Under the pieces are notes generated by a model. That model had not been told where the DNA came from, did no database searches, and saw only the letters and a program-made list of their open reading frames with translations. From Notamacropus eugenii (lineage: Eukaryota > Chordata > Mammalia > Diprotodontia > Macropodidae), in contig NC_092872.1 of the NCBI RefSeq assembly GCF_028372415.1, forward strand, positions 554,048,705-554,112,704: DNA of 64,000 nt, read 5' to 3'. Below, piece by piece: positions 33,491 through 44,329 of the stretch. The translations under genes and the position numbers were made by a program. The stretch's first letter is position 1. Every line of letters starts with the position of its first letter.

Positions 33491-33732
33491 ATATGGCCTC
33501 CATAGTCACATATTATTATATGTGATTTTTTCCTATTATTAGTCTATTACTGTTACTATTACTAGCCTCTTCCCATTGATGATAGATGGCTAAGAATCAT
33601 TGAATACCATGGTCTTATGATAATTCAAATTATAAGGAACTCAAAGAGTGATAGAAAGTACCACCACGTAGGCATTATTACAGGACAACATGTTGCCAAT
33701 AAAGAATTGCATATAAGTAATGATTACATATA

Positions 33733-33743
33733 GATAGAGAGAT

Positions 33744-33813
<70 letters not shown>

Positions 33814-33850
33814 ATAGAGAAATAGATAGAAATATATAGATATATAGATA
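33733..33850. repeat. (GA)n microsatellite flanked by (GATA) units
   Basis: A pure GA run of about 56 bases (33751-33806) with GATAGA units on both sides. It is a homopurine-homopyrimidine mirror repeat. Ser/Leu-repeat open frames on the minus strand are artefacts of it. Confidence 0.97.
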
Positions 33851-33914
33851 CACATTTAAGACATGTAAAACTAGAAAAGAAGTGTTGGTTGGTCATGTAT
33901 CAAGAATCTGAGAA

Positions 33915-34370
33915 TTCACGGGATCATAGATTTATAACTGTAACTTGTAGCTTAAGCAGGCTAAATTTCCCATTTTATAAATGAGGAAACTGAAATGAAA
34001 GGTAAAATGTCCTTTCCAAGGCTAGGACAGAAATAGTGACTCATTGATACAGAGAATTCTCAGACAAGGAAACTCCCTCTACCATTGAAGCACCTTCTCT
34101 GCAATTTATAATCTTAGTTGCCCAAAACACTGAGAAGTCAAGCAACCAGCCAAGGATCACATCAATGGTATATTCTAGAGACAGCTTTGCATACAGATCT
34201 TTTTAAATTAAAAGTTTCTTATTTATTCACTACCTTTGATACTTACTCCCTGCCTGGCCCTAGTTAAGTCACTTAACTTCTCTTGGCCTTAGTTTCCTTC
34301 CCTGTAAAATGAGAACATTACACCAGATGGCCTTTAAAGTTCCAGTTCTAGATCTATGATCCAATAATAA
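33915..34370 (+). mobile_element. MIR3, marsupial SINE and MIR in a row
   Basis: 33915-34035 is a MIR3 ('gggatcatagatttataact', 'taaatgaggaaactgaaat'). 34036-34200 is a second copy of the SINE at 33272 ('gaattctcagacaaggaaac', 'gcaatttataatcttagttg'). 34225-34370 is a MIR ('agttaagtcacttaacttct', 'cctgtaaaatgagaacatta', 'agttccagttctagatcta'). Confidence 0.65.
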
Positions 34371-34374
34371 TTTC

Positions 34375-34970
34375 TAGGGCTAAATTATTCAAATGGATCT
34401 GTGATCTATCTCATCCACTTGGACCTTTCCTTCAAAGATGCATTTTATCACCTACCCATCTTGCATAATTCATACCTATGTCCTCCCATTAATTCACCAC
34501 AGGAAGACCATCCAAAATACTACAAGCCTTAGCCACTTTTATTTTGACATTGTCTGGGTACCAGTGGAGCAGTCTGGTGATTCACCAGTGATCTCTCATC
34601 CTTGCCAAGTGACTAGTCTATATTTCTTTAACATTTATGCCTGTTTTCCTCCAAAGGTCCTCAGTGGATATATATTGCAGACTGCTCACTCTCATCATGC
34701 GACTTTCAATTATCCTCAATATGATTGTAATTTTCAATTTTCCACAGACTGTTGTTACAATCCTGATAGGCTGTGAGTGCAGAAGAGAAAGTCAGGCCTA
34801 GCATATCTCAGGATTAACACTGGACTGACCATATACTGGGTTACCTAGGATTTCAAAAGAAGGACAGAAGGATGACTAGTGCATTGGACGTATCCTCTTG
34901 AAAAGGTTTACAAAAAGGTCGGACCAGAATTGCAGAGGATGAAAAGGTGTAGTATGGGTTGAAATCTGCA
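34375..34970. other. unclassified, probably old repeat sequence
   Basis: A 112-codon plus-strand open frame (34438-34776) shows no domain. The pyrimidine-rich part could be a worn LINE or another old repeat, but I cannot place it. Around 34840-34960 there is a purine-rich patch of unknown origin. Confidence 0.35.
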
Positions 34971-34974
34971 CTAA

Positions 34975-35480
34975 TGTACCAAGCACTAAGTGTTTTACAC
35001 AATTCTGGGTGCTGGAAGTGGGGTTAAATGTGTATTATGCCTTCAAGATATTTGCACCCTAGTTTAGGGAGATAAAATCAGAATATATCCAATGTAAAAG
35101 AAACACAAATCTTCAGTATTTTATTGAGTTATTTGTACATCATCCCGAACTCAGGATTTCATACATACAAAGCAAAGTATGTTAAATAAGAATGATATCA
35201 CATTTACATAACATTTTGCTTTTAACAAGTCCCACATACATAATTTCATTTGATCCTTTTAGAGAGAAAACTGGATTTCTAGGAAGTAAAGGGTTTATTC
35301 AAAGACAAACAGCTGATACATAATGGAATTTGCAAAAAACCTATTTCTTTTAGCCCCAAGTCCACTACTTATTCCACAGACATGTTTCAATTCAATTCAA
35401 CAAAGATTTAATAAATACCTGTTACACAGAAGGTAGTATGTCAGGGGCCTGGGATAAAAGCAAAATGAAGATTAGTGAAC
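34975..35480 (-). mobile_element. two L2 3' tail remnants
   Basis: 34975-35100 ('accaagcactaagtgtttta', 'gccttcaagatatttgcacc') and 35385-35480 ('aacaaagatttaataaatacc', 'aagctttcattccactagg') are antisense L2 ends separated by AT-rich sequence. Confidence 0.5.
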
Positions 35481-35539
35481 CTCAAGAAGCTTTCATTCCA
35501 CTAGGAAAATGAGTATATGCATAGGTAAGTAAATACAAG

Positions 35540-36800
35540 CTTAACTGAGTCAGGCAACATTTATTAAGTCCCTCCTATGTTTCAGACACTGTTCTAGGGA
35601 TGTTAAAAGAAGCAAAAGACAGGCCCTGCCCTCAAGAAACTCACAGTCTGTTGAGTGAGACAGCAAGAAAACAAGCAAGCACAAATAAGTGATATAGAGG
35701 ATAAATAGGAAATAAATAAGGGAGGGAAAACACTAAAATTAAAAGGGCTTGCAAAAAAGTTCCTGTGGAAGATTAGATTTTATTTGAGACTTAAAGGAAA
35801 CTGAGGAAATTAGTATGTAGAAACGAGGAGGGAGAACATTCCAAGTATGGGGAGAACCAGTGAAAATGCCTGCAGTCATGAAATGGAGTGTCTTGCTCAT
35901 GGAGAAGCCAGGCCAGTGTTACAGGATCAAAAAGTATATGATGAGGAGTAAGGTATAAGAAGACCAGAAAGGTAAGAGGGGGAAATGTTATAAAGGTCTT
36001 TGAACACTAAAGAAAGGAGTTTGCATTTGATCCTAGAGGCAATAGGGAGCCACTGGAGTTTCTTGAGTAAGAGGATAATATAGTAACTTCAGGAAAATCA
36101 CTTTGGTGGCTGAATGTAGGATATACTGGAGTGGCGAGAAATTTGAGGCAGTAGACGCACCATCAGGCAACTGAAATAGTTAAGGAATGAGGTTATGAAA
36201 GTTAGTCCCAAAATATGACAGTGTAAGAGGAGAGAAGGGAGTTTATTGGAGAGGTGTTGCAGAGATGAAATCAGTGGGCTTTGGCTACAGACTGGAAATG
36301 AGAAAGGGATGGGAGATAGGGAGAAGCTGAGAATGACAGCTAAGTTGTGAGCCTGAGGGAGTGAGAAGTTGGTGTTGTCTTCAATAGTGATAGGGAAAGT
36401 AAGCAGTGGAGAGGGTGTAGAGAAGGTTAATGAGTTTAGTTTTGGACATGTTGAGTTTAAGATGTGTACTGGACGTCCAGTTCAAGATGTCTGAAAGGCA
36501 GTTGGAGATTAGAGGTCTGTAGAGAGATAATGGCAGGAAAGATAGATTTGAGAATTCGCAACATAGAGATGGTAATTAAACCCGTGGGAACTGATGAGAT
36601 CACTGAGGGAAGAAATACACAGGGAGAAGAGAAGAAGACCCAAGACAAAACATTGCAGGATACTACAGTTAGAGGGTGACATGTGAATAAAGATTCAACA
36701 AAGGAGTGGTCAGTTAAGGAGGAAGAAAGACCCCCCTCAATGTAGAGGAACCACTCAAGGCTTCTTGAAGGATGTGTTACATGCATTCCATGGTGTGTTT
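35540..36800 (-). mobile_element. L2 LINE, 3' end to mid reverse transcriptase
   Basis: Long antisense L2: 'aacatttattaagtccctcc' (3' end), 'acaggccctgccctcaagaa', 'agaacattccaagtatggg', 'agccactggagtttcttgag', 'gaaaatcactttggtggctg', 'ttttggacatgttgagttt' and 'gatgtctgaaaggcagttgg'. About 1.25 kb without a large gap. It is one of the best-kept L2 copies in the window. Stops in all frames show it is dead. Confidence 0.85.
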
Positions 36801-36826
36801 CTAAAACATTTTTTAAAAGCCTCCTC

Positions 36827-37117
36827 AGACCTGCCAAAACAGATTACTATTATCTGGTGATTCATGTTGGCACAAATGATACTGTGAAAAGAAGTCCAGA
36901 AAACAATGCCAAAGAATACAAAGTCCTATGCAAGAAGCTAAATCATAGCGCACATGCTGGGTTTCCTGCCCACTGAATGAATGGAAGTGTTGCAGAAGAT
37001 AGAAATTGATTTAGGAAGTTCCTAGCTGGCTATGGGAATTCTATGGGAATAGAACATCTCAAGACCATGACTTTAAATATAATTATGACAGACCACTGGT
37101 CAGGGATGGAGCCTACC
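36827..37117 (+). mobile_element. L3/CR1-like LINE ORF1 fragment (esterase-like domain)
   Basis: The plus strand encodes 'YYYLVIHVGTNDT' (about 36847-36885), then about 35 residues in the same frame, then in other frames 'DLGSSLAMGIL' and 'YDRPLVRDGAYL'. 'HVGTND' followed by a 'DG-L' end is the block pattern of the SGNH/PC-esterase domain in the first ORF of CR1/L3 LINEs. It is about 290 bp with frame breaks and no ORF2. Confidence 0.65.
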
Positions 37118-37171
37118 TAATATGATAGATAATTAGATAGATAAATAAATAGATAGATAGACAGACAGATG

Positions 37172-37269
<98 letters not shown>

Positions 37270-37316
37270 CAGATAGATAGCTAGCTAGCTAGCTAGCTAG
37301 CTAGATAGATAGATAG
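37117..37316. repeat. compound GATA / GACA / GATA / CTAG microsatellite (Bkm-like)
   Basis: Interrupted GATA units are followed by a GACA block (about 37157-37223), a GATA block (about 37224-37279) and seven or so CTAG units (about 37279-37304), then GATA again. GATA+GACA together is the make-up of the Bkm class of simple satellite. The CTAG part is self-complementary. Confidence 0.97.
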
Positions 37317-37334
37317 AAACACATACGTACAAAG

Positions 37335-37800
37335 ATGGGTGGATGGATGGGTGAATTTACCATGTGCCATGTATTTTGCTATGCTCTGAAGAACAAATGC
37401 ACAGAAACAGGACAACCCCTGTCATCAAGTTGGTATTCTAATGAGGGAATACAACACAAGGGGGAGCTGAAAGAGGGAGAGATACATGTAGGGTGATGTG
37501 GTATAGAAACGGTGTCCTGGAAGTAACATGAAGTCCTTGTTCTATGTAATATAAAGTGAAGGCTCACCTATTAGAGGTCAGGATACCAAGGGCAGAGTCC
37601 AAAGTTCCAAAGGGGGTGATGATGGAAGATGAAGGTTATGACTGATGAGTGAAACAAAAAGCATTTATTAAGTATTTACTATGTGCAAAGCACTATGTTA
37701 AGCTCTGGGGAAACAAATAGCAAAGTAAAGTAGTCCCTGATCTCAAGGAGCTCATATTCGAACAGAGGAAACAACATAATTATGTTACAAGTCAGACAGA
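37335..37800 (-). mobile_element. two L2 3' tails
   Basis: 37335-37450 ('taccatgtgccatgtattttg', 'ggtattctaatgagggaata') and 37645-37800 ('aaagcatttattaagtattt', 'actatgtgcaaagcactatg', 'ctcaaggagctcatattcg') are antisense L2 ends. Confidence 0.65.
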
Positions 37801-38959
37801 AATGTTCCATTATGGTACAATTGTGAAGCAGATGGTACTGCCTCTTGTTTAATGCCATTTTCACTGATAAAATCACACCAGTTTCTGATATTGAATCATT
37901 TCATTGTGCCAAGGATGTAGTGATAAGAACTTTCTTTTCTGTCTTCAGTAGCACCCACAGAAGAAGTAGTCAGGCTGTATCTCCATAGTGGTTTGATTTC
38001 TGGGATAATAAATGTAGGGGTAGGGTAGAAGCACAAATTGGGGTTGGGAAGAGTGGATTGCCACTCCTGAAGCTCTCCAGTTTACTGGACAAATCAGTGG
38101 TGGTTGGTCAGCATAATAAATAAGAGCTGTATGATATGGACACATTTAGGAAGTATGGATTTCTTTTCATATGAGCAAATGTAATAAAAAGAGTTTTTAA
38201 ATAAAAATAGAGGAAGGAGAAAACAAGCTAAGAATATTCACAATCTTAGACACCATAAGATTTAACACAATAAAGGAAGACAAGCATTTAAAACACTAGA
38301 AGTTCCCAATGACAAAGCCCAAAAGGCGAAAAAGCTGCAGCTTAAAGTAACGTATGTTGCAAATCAGAATGTAATCATCAAGGGAAAAAAATATATTGAT
38401 TTTTAACAAATAAGAGAGATTTGAGGTATTCCCCTCAAAAAAAACCCACACATATATAGAGGTAAATAGGTTATTCAATTCTCAATCATCCCCAAAAAGA
38501 GAAAAAAGAAAAGTTGAGTACAATTGTCAAGAAAAATACTTACTAATGAAATCATTTCATGTTTATAATTTATTACTTTGAGAGAGAGGATAGAGGAAGA
38601 GAGTGGGGGAGAAACAGAGATGAGAAAGAGAAAGAAAGAGTTTAGAGAAAGGGAAAGAAGGAGAGGAAGAGGGAGGGAGAGAGACAGAGAGACAGGACTC
38701 ATAAAGACCTTTTTACAAAAACTGTCACGCATGGTAGTCACTTAACCTCTCAATGTCCAAGGCAGCTCTCTAAGATAGTAAATTGCAGAATGAAGTTTTG
38801 TCTGTCTTGGTAGCTGGGATTTCCTCATCTCAAGCTCCCTACCATGGTAAAAACACAAAATTAAAAAAAAATACGTTTGCATGTGTATATATTATATGTG
38901 TGTATATTCACACAATGTATTATAGTATATTTTTCTCAATGATCTTTAGGTCAACAATA
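37801..38959. other. unclassified sequence with a GA-rich tract
   Basis: AT-rich sequence without clear repeats, holding an impure purine tract (AGAGA/GAAAG units) at about 38578-38695. No gene is seen. Confidence 0.45.
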
Positions 38960-39130
38960 TGTGATAGGTAATGGAGAACCACTGAAGAGGTTTGAACAGG
39001 GGAAAATAACTTTTCATAAGGAAGATTAATCTGTCAACCGAAGGAAGAAGAAGTTTGAAAGAGGAAGATGAGAAGCAGAATCCAGCTGGTACAGCTGTTT
39101 CAAAGACAGAATAATTTGGAATTTATAATA
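38960..39130 (-). mobile_element. L2 LINE fragment
   Basis: 'taatggagaaccactgaagagg', 'tttgaacaggggaaaataac' and 'ggaagattaatctgtcaacc' resemble antisense L2 near the RT C-terminus. Confidence 0.5.
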
Positions 39131-39424
39131 AGGAAGGGATAGATGCCAGGGACTTTGCTTTCCTTATGCCCAAACAAATTGTAAGGGTGCACAATGCATA
39201 GACTGAGGATGCCAAAGACGAACTTTGCTTACTTTATTATTTTGCCAACCCTGGTCATCAAGTCGTGTGGTCTTGGCATCCGATCATTCACAGCTTGTTT
39301 CCTGGAGTGCTTGCCCCCAGGAGTATGCTGGGCTACCCTAATATAATCACATTCTTACTCAACACCCCCATCACTAACAGCCTGTATGTCCAGATGGCTG
39401 GATAAGGTTTGGGGGTGTGAGGGT

Positions 39425-39545
39425 AGTCATAGAATTATAGGATCATAAGATTTAGAGCAAGAATAGAACTTAGAAATCATGGAGCCCAGTTCCCTCACTT
39501 TAAACAGGAGAAAGTTAAGCATCAGGGAAAGAAAGTGACTTACAT
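39425..39545 (+). mobile_element. MIR3-type SINE fragment
   Basis: 'catagaattataggatcataag' and 'aatagaacttagaaatcatgg' start a MIR3 copy that breaks off near 39545. Confidence 0.65.
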
Positions 39546-39576
39546 AATAATAACCAATTTTTGTTCTTTTAATGTC

Positions 39577-39783
39577 TAGTGTCAAACAGGTGGCCCACTA
39601 ACTAATAGCGCTCTGGGAGTTCCTCAGAAGCAGATTAAAATGTAACTGGGAAATATTTAACAAAATAAATAAAAATAATGAAACAAATAATGCCATGTTT
39701 TAAAACTAAGCCAATACGTGTCCCATAGGAATTCTGATGTGTGAATTACTGTCCAACATTCTTATTTGAGTTTGACATCACTG
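39577..39783. mobile_element. short non-autonomous DNA transposon (hAT-like, candidate)
   Basis: The left end 'agtgtcaaac' and right end 'gtttgacatcact' are imperfect inverted repeats about 205 bp apart. The inside is AT-rich and non-coding. The 'gtgtcaaac' type of end is common to small mammalian DNA elements. I see no clean target duplication. Confidence 0.45.
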
Positions 39784-39784
39784 G

Positions 39785-40260
39785 TTTACATAATACATTA
39801 AAGTTTGAAAAGCACATTATATACAGTATCTTATTTGAGCCTTGTAACACTATGAGGGAAATTGTACACATGTTACTCTCCTGATTTTATGAATAAGGAA
39901 ATGGAAGCTGTGAAGGGTTGTATTAAATAACTTGCCCATGGTCACACATCTAGGGTAGCTAGGCCCTGAAGTCAGGAAGAATTCTCTTTTTGAGTTTAAA
40001 TCTGGTTTCAGACACTACCTATGTGACCCTGGGCAAGTCACTTAACTTTGTCTCATCTGTAAAATGAGCTGGAGAAGGCAATGGCAAACCCCTCCAGTTT
40101 CTTGGCCAAGAATAACACACATCTAGTAAGTGTCTGAATTACGCTTCAAGTCCAGGTTTTCTTACTCTAAATCTTGTACTCTCTCCACTTTATAAAAGTG
40201 TCTCTCAGTAGTAAGTAAAAAGCTAGAATGTGAATGCAAATTCCCAGACTCCAGAGTTAG
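39785..40260 (+). mobile_element. MIR-type SINE split by a younger SINE
   Basis: The left part (39785-39953: 'tatcttatttgagccttgta', 'taaggaaatggaagctgtg') and right part (40116-40260: 'tctagtaagtgtctgaatta') are one MIR. The insertion at 39954-40115 separates them. Confidence 0.65.
39954..40115 (+). mobile_element. SINE with RTE-type tail start, target-site duplications
   Basis: 'gaagtcaggaagaattctct', 'gtttaaatctggtttcagac', 'tgaccctgggcaagtcactt' and 'aatgagctggagaaggcaat' run from head to the start of the tail. Perfect 11-bp duplications 'cacacatctag' lie at 39943-39953 and 40116-40126. The head and the last part of the tail are missing although the duplications are intact. Confidence 0.8.
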
Positions 40261-40719
40261 TGCTCAGTATATCAAGCTGCCTTGGTCAGTGGATGAAGAA
40301 TAGGCTTTCTCTGGGTGCCCTTCTTAGCCATAAGCAGAAAATCCCTGTGTCCTCAACTGCATTCTTGATGTTGTTTGGCGAACAGCACTTACTACCTGTG
40401 AGATTCTGGAGGGCAAATGTCACATTGTGGTAATTTTGTTGTATAAAAGGAAGGGGTTGGACTAAATCAGGAGCTGTCTTCTTGTTTTTCAAGAACTCTT
40501 TTAGCAGTCTAGTTAAATCTCTAGTTCCTTTCTTAAGAATAACATTTTTTTTTAATAAAATTAAGTAAAAATGCATGGGAAGGAAAAGGAAATCAATCAC
40601 ATTAAAATAAAATTTCCAAAATATTAAAAAAAAAGTTCATAGACACCAGCTTAAAAATCTCTGGAGAGGGGTTTGAATGTCCATTCTCTTACTAAATCAT
40701 ATGATCCGATGATCTACCT

Positions 40720-40950
40720 TTATAGACTGAAGGTCTAAATAGAGCGCTAAACCTGACTTCGAATTCAGTCTCACATACTTGCCAACCTCAACAAGTTACT
40801 TAAACTGTCTGTTCCAGTTTCATCAACTATAAAAGGGCAACAATAATGGTTCCTACCTCCCAGAGTTGTTGTGAGAATCAAATAAATTAATATTTGTGAA
40901 GCACTTAGCACAATGTCTGGCATATAGTAGGTAGTTTTAAAAGGCTAGTT
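40720..40950 (+). mobile_element. MIR-type (CORE) SINE
   Basis: 'aaacctgacttcgaattcag', 'caagttacttaaactgtctg', 'cagagttgttgtgagaatc' and 'gtctggcatatagtaggta' give an almost full copy. Confidence 0.75.
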
Positions 40951-40954
40951 CCCT

Positions 40955-41655
40955 TCCCTCTTCCCAGTTTGCTGTCCTCTTCTGACCCAGAGGTTATTAG
41001 TAGTCCTAGCCTGCTCAGGGCTCTTCAGCACTATTGGGTGCTTCATCATAAAACCACAGCGTCCCTATCAGACATGGCGGCTAGGGTATCATTGCCAAGA
41101 TAAATTCAATCTGCTCAGAACCTTTATGTGTCTGTCCTCATTTTCTAAGGTCACACAGAGGTATTGACCCAGAAGGTGGCAATAAAGTAGATCAAAGAAT
41201 TCTCCCCTTCTAGTTTATTTTGTGTATTAGTCAATATATTCATGTGGAAACTCTGTTAGAATAATTAGAATAAGGGGGATATTTCTGTGGTTCTGGAAAA
41301 TTCCACTCCTAACCATTATCTTCGGTGCTTACAAAGTATTTACTATTCAGTACAGGGATTCAGTATCGATTTTTGTTCAGATGGATTATTCTGTAAATGA
41401 TTGTTGTAAATATATCCCTTTTCCATCCCCTTAACTATTTATTTATTTTTTTGAGGTTTTGTTTGTTTGTTTTTCTCCCTATATATTAGCCTTGGGAGGC
41501 CTGCAGTTATAGCCTGAAAAGTGCCTTGCCTAAGACCTTGTTCATAACGGTTGCTAAACACGTATTGGTTTTCTTGAAAGCTCAGATCAAGCTTGAGCTT
41601 TTTCTCACAAGAGGTCTGTCCTTATAACCCTTAGCTACTATTGTTTCTTTCTTCC
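40955..41655. other. no recognisable feature
   Basis: Single-copy-looking sequence. No repeat family, RNA gene or exon is seen. Confidence 0.45.
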
Positions 41656-41659
41656 CCTG

Positions 41660-42065
41660 GGAAATTACCTTGGATTTATGATAGGATCATAGATTTAGAG
41701 ACAGAATATTCAGAGACAGGGAGCTAACATAAGATGATAGATTTAGTAAAGGAAGAAACCATAGAGGTCACTGAGTCCAGCCTCTTTGTTTTATAGATGA
41801 AGGCACTGAGGTCTAGAGAGATCATGTGATGTTGTGCCTACCCTGGCTCCCAATCCAGTATGCACCAAACCATAATGCTTCTCTCCAGATGGGCAGCTGA
41901 TTATTTTAACTAAACTGCCATAAGTTACGTTAGAAGTCATATAGTCCAACCTCATTTATAGTTAAGGAAAAATGAGGCCCAGAGGTTGTTATTTACCTAA
42001 AGCCATAAATAACAAGTAACAAGATTAGATTTGAACCCAGGTCCTTTGACTAAAAATCAATACTC
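41660..42065 (+). mobile_element. two MIR3-type SINEs
   Basis: 41675-41890: 'aggatcatagatttagagac', 'tatagatgaaggcactgagg'. 41910-42065: 'gttagaagtcatatagtcc', 'gttaaggaaaaatgaggccc', 'gatttgaacccaggtcctt'. Confidence 0.75.
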
Positions 42066-43215
42066 TTCCCACCTACCCAACACTACATCTTCTTTTATTT
42101 TCCATATATTTTGTTTTACTTCTAGGCATATGCATTATTTTTGCCAATACAGTGTTTTTAATAAAATTTTAATTCTTTTCTTAATTACATTTGAACAAAA
42201 AATTTTTAATATTATTTTTTAAAAAATTTCTGAGTTTCAAGTTCTCTCCCTGCCACCCTGACCTCCATCCTCCTTGAGAAGGCAGGACATTTAATATAGA
42301 TTATACATGTGAAGTCATTGAAAACATTGCTATGTTAGTCATTTTGTGAAAGAAAAACAGACCCTCCTTCCCCCAAAAAAGAACCCAAAACAAAACCCAA
42401 GAATAATAAATTTTTTAAAAAGTGTGTTTGAATCTACATTCAGATTGCAATCAGTTTTTTTTTCTCTACAGATGGATTGTGTTGTCCTCATGGATCCTTT
42501 GGAATTATCTTGGATCATTGCACTGCAGAGAATTGTGAAGTCATTTATTATTGACCACCATATAATATTGCTATAACCGTGTAGAATGTTCTGTTTCTGC
42601 TCACTTCATTTTGCATCAGTCTTCCGAGGTTTTTCTGAAAGCATCCTACTTGTCATCTCTTATAGCACAATAGTATTCTATCACAGTCATATACAACAGC
42701 CTACCATTCCCCAACTGATGGGATGTTTTCAGTGCCCCTCAATTTCCAATTCTTTTCTACCACAAAAGAGTTACTCTAAATATTTCTGTATGTATAAGTC
42801 CTTTTCCTTTTTCTTTAATTTCTTTGAAATACAGACCTAGTAGTGGTGTTACTGGGTCAAACACATGCACTGTTTTATATAGCCAGTATATAGTACCAAA
42901 GTACTCTCTAAAATGGTTGGATAAAATTCACCCCTCCACCAGCAATGCATTTTCCCCTCCAACATTTGTCATTTTTCTTTTCTGTCATATTGGCCATTCT
43001 AATAGCTGTGAGTTGGTATGTCAGAGGTTTTTTGTTTTGTTTTGTGTTTGTTTAAAATTTGTATTCCTTTAATCAAAAGTACTTTAGAACTTTTTTTTGC
43101 ATGACTGTGAATAGCTTTGTTTTCTTTGTCTGAAAGCTACCTGTTTGTTCTTTGACCATTTATCAACTGAGGAATGACTTTTAGTCATATAACTTCGACT
43201 CATTTACCTATATAT

Positions 43216-44076
43216 CTTGGGTGGAGCCAAGATGGTGGAGTAAAAGCAGGGACTTGCTTGAGCTCTCCCCCAAACCTTTCCAAAATACCTATAAAAATGA
43301 CTCTAAAAAAATTCTAGAACAGCAGAACCTATAAAAATGACAGAATAAAACAAATTTTCAGCTAAAGACAACCTGGAATATCAACAGGAAAAGTTTGTTG
43401 TGCCAGCCTGAGAGAAGAATGCAGTCCAATATGGGCCACACCAGTAGAGATAGGAATGAATCACTGGCAGCTGTGGGGGTTTCTAGACTTCTTAACCCAC
43501 AAACTCCAAAGACAACTTAGAAGGTCAGTAGGAAAAATTTGTTGAACCTGGGTGAGAAGGCCTCAAGGTCTGGCCTGACCACAGATCACAGCCCCAAGGT
43601 AGTGGCAGTGGTATAGTGGTAGTGGCTGCTTCTGAAACTCTCTGGCCCACAGATGGTAGAGGGATCTAGCAGCTGATCAGAGGTGGATTGCAGGGATCTG
43701 TTTGGTGGTATTGAGGCAGTATTTTCTTGCTTTTGATTATGCTTGGATCTGGGTTGCAGTCCTGGGGTGAGGAGAAGCACTGATGCTGCAGAGCTTGTGG
43801 TGTCATTGGAGAAGGAATTTCCAAGTTCCAAGTTCACAGTTCTAAGACAGAAAAAGAATGCTTGTGGTCACTCACAGACCAGAGAGAGCACAGGCCAGAA
43901 GAGGAACAAACACCTCTTCTTTCATCATACAACCTTGGAAGAACTGAAAATTTACAGGTCCCTAGAAACAACTCCAAAAAACAGCTTCACAAATCCCTGA
44001 AGCTTGGGACAGCATACCTTCCACACCGGAAGCAGAGGTAACAAAGAAATAAAAAGTCAAGTAATTGGCTGGAGAA
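43216..44076 (+). promoter_or_regulatory. L1 5' UTR (internal promoter region, fossil)
   Basis: A complete L1 5' UTR upstream of the ORF1 ATG at 44077. L1 5' UTRs carry an internal RNA polymerase II promoter, and a YY1 site near +13 is known to set the start in human L1. The same site is visible here at 43227-43235. Whether any promoter activity remains cannot be judged. Confidence 0.55.
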
Positions 44077-44329
44077 ATGAGCAAATAGAGGGAAAAAAAA
44101 ATCAAACTATAGAATCTTACTTTGGTGGCAAGGAAGATCAAAACATACAACTAGAAGAAGACAACAAATCGAAGCTCCTATATCCAAAGCTTCCAAGAAA
44201 AAATGTGAATTGGTTGTAGGATGTAGAGGAGCTCAAAAAGTATTTTTAAAATCAAATAAGAGAAGTACAGGAAAATTTGGGAAGAGAAATAAGAGTGATG
44301 CAAGAAAATCATGAAAAACGAGTTAATTG
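43216..44329 (+). mobile_element. L1 5'-end-only insertion (5' UTR and start of ORF1)
   Basis: It starts at the true L1 5' end: 'gtggagccaagatggtggag' with a YY1-type CCAAGATGG at 43227-43235, 11-20 bases from the start. The whole 5' UTR follows. ORF1 starts at 44077, with a stop after three codons. A worn ORF1 N-terminal coding region ('NQTIESYFGGKEDQNIQLEE') continues to 44329. There is no ORF2, 3' UTR or poly-A. Flanking duplications 'catttacctatatat' (43201-43215) and 'catttacctaaacat' (44330-44344) match at 13 of 15. L1 copies normally lose the 5' end; this one lost the 3' end. Confidence 0.88.

Noticed and set aside
33641-33896. Ser/Leu-repeat open frames on the minus strand
   Set aside because: Direct translation of the (GA)n tract.
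37117-37316. CRISPR-like array of short repeats
   Set aside because: The units are 4-bp microsatellite repeats without unique spacers, and the genome is mammalian.
43743-44219. Open frames of 85 and 71 codons suggesting a small gene
   Set aside because: They are the L1 5' UTR and the worn ORF1 start of the nested L1 insertion.
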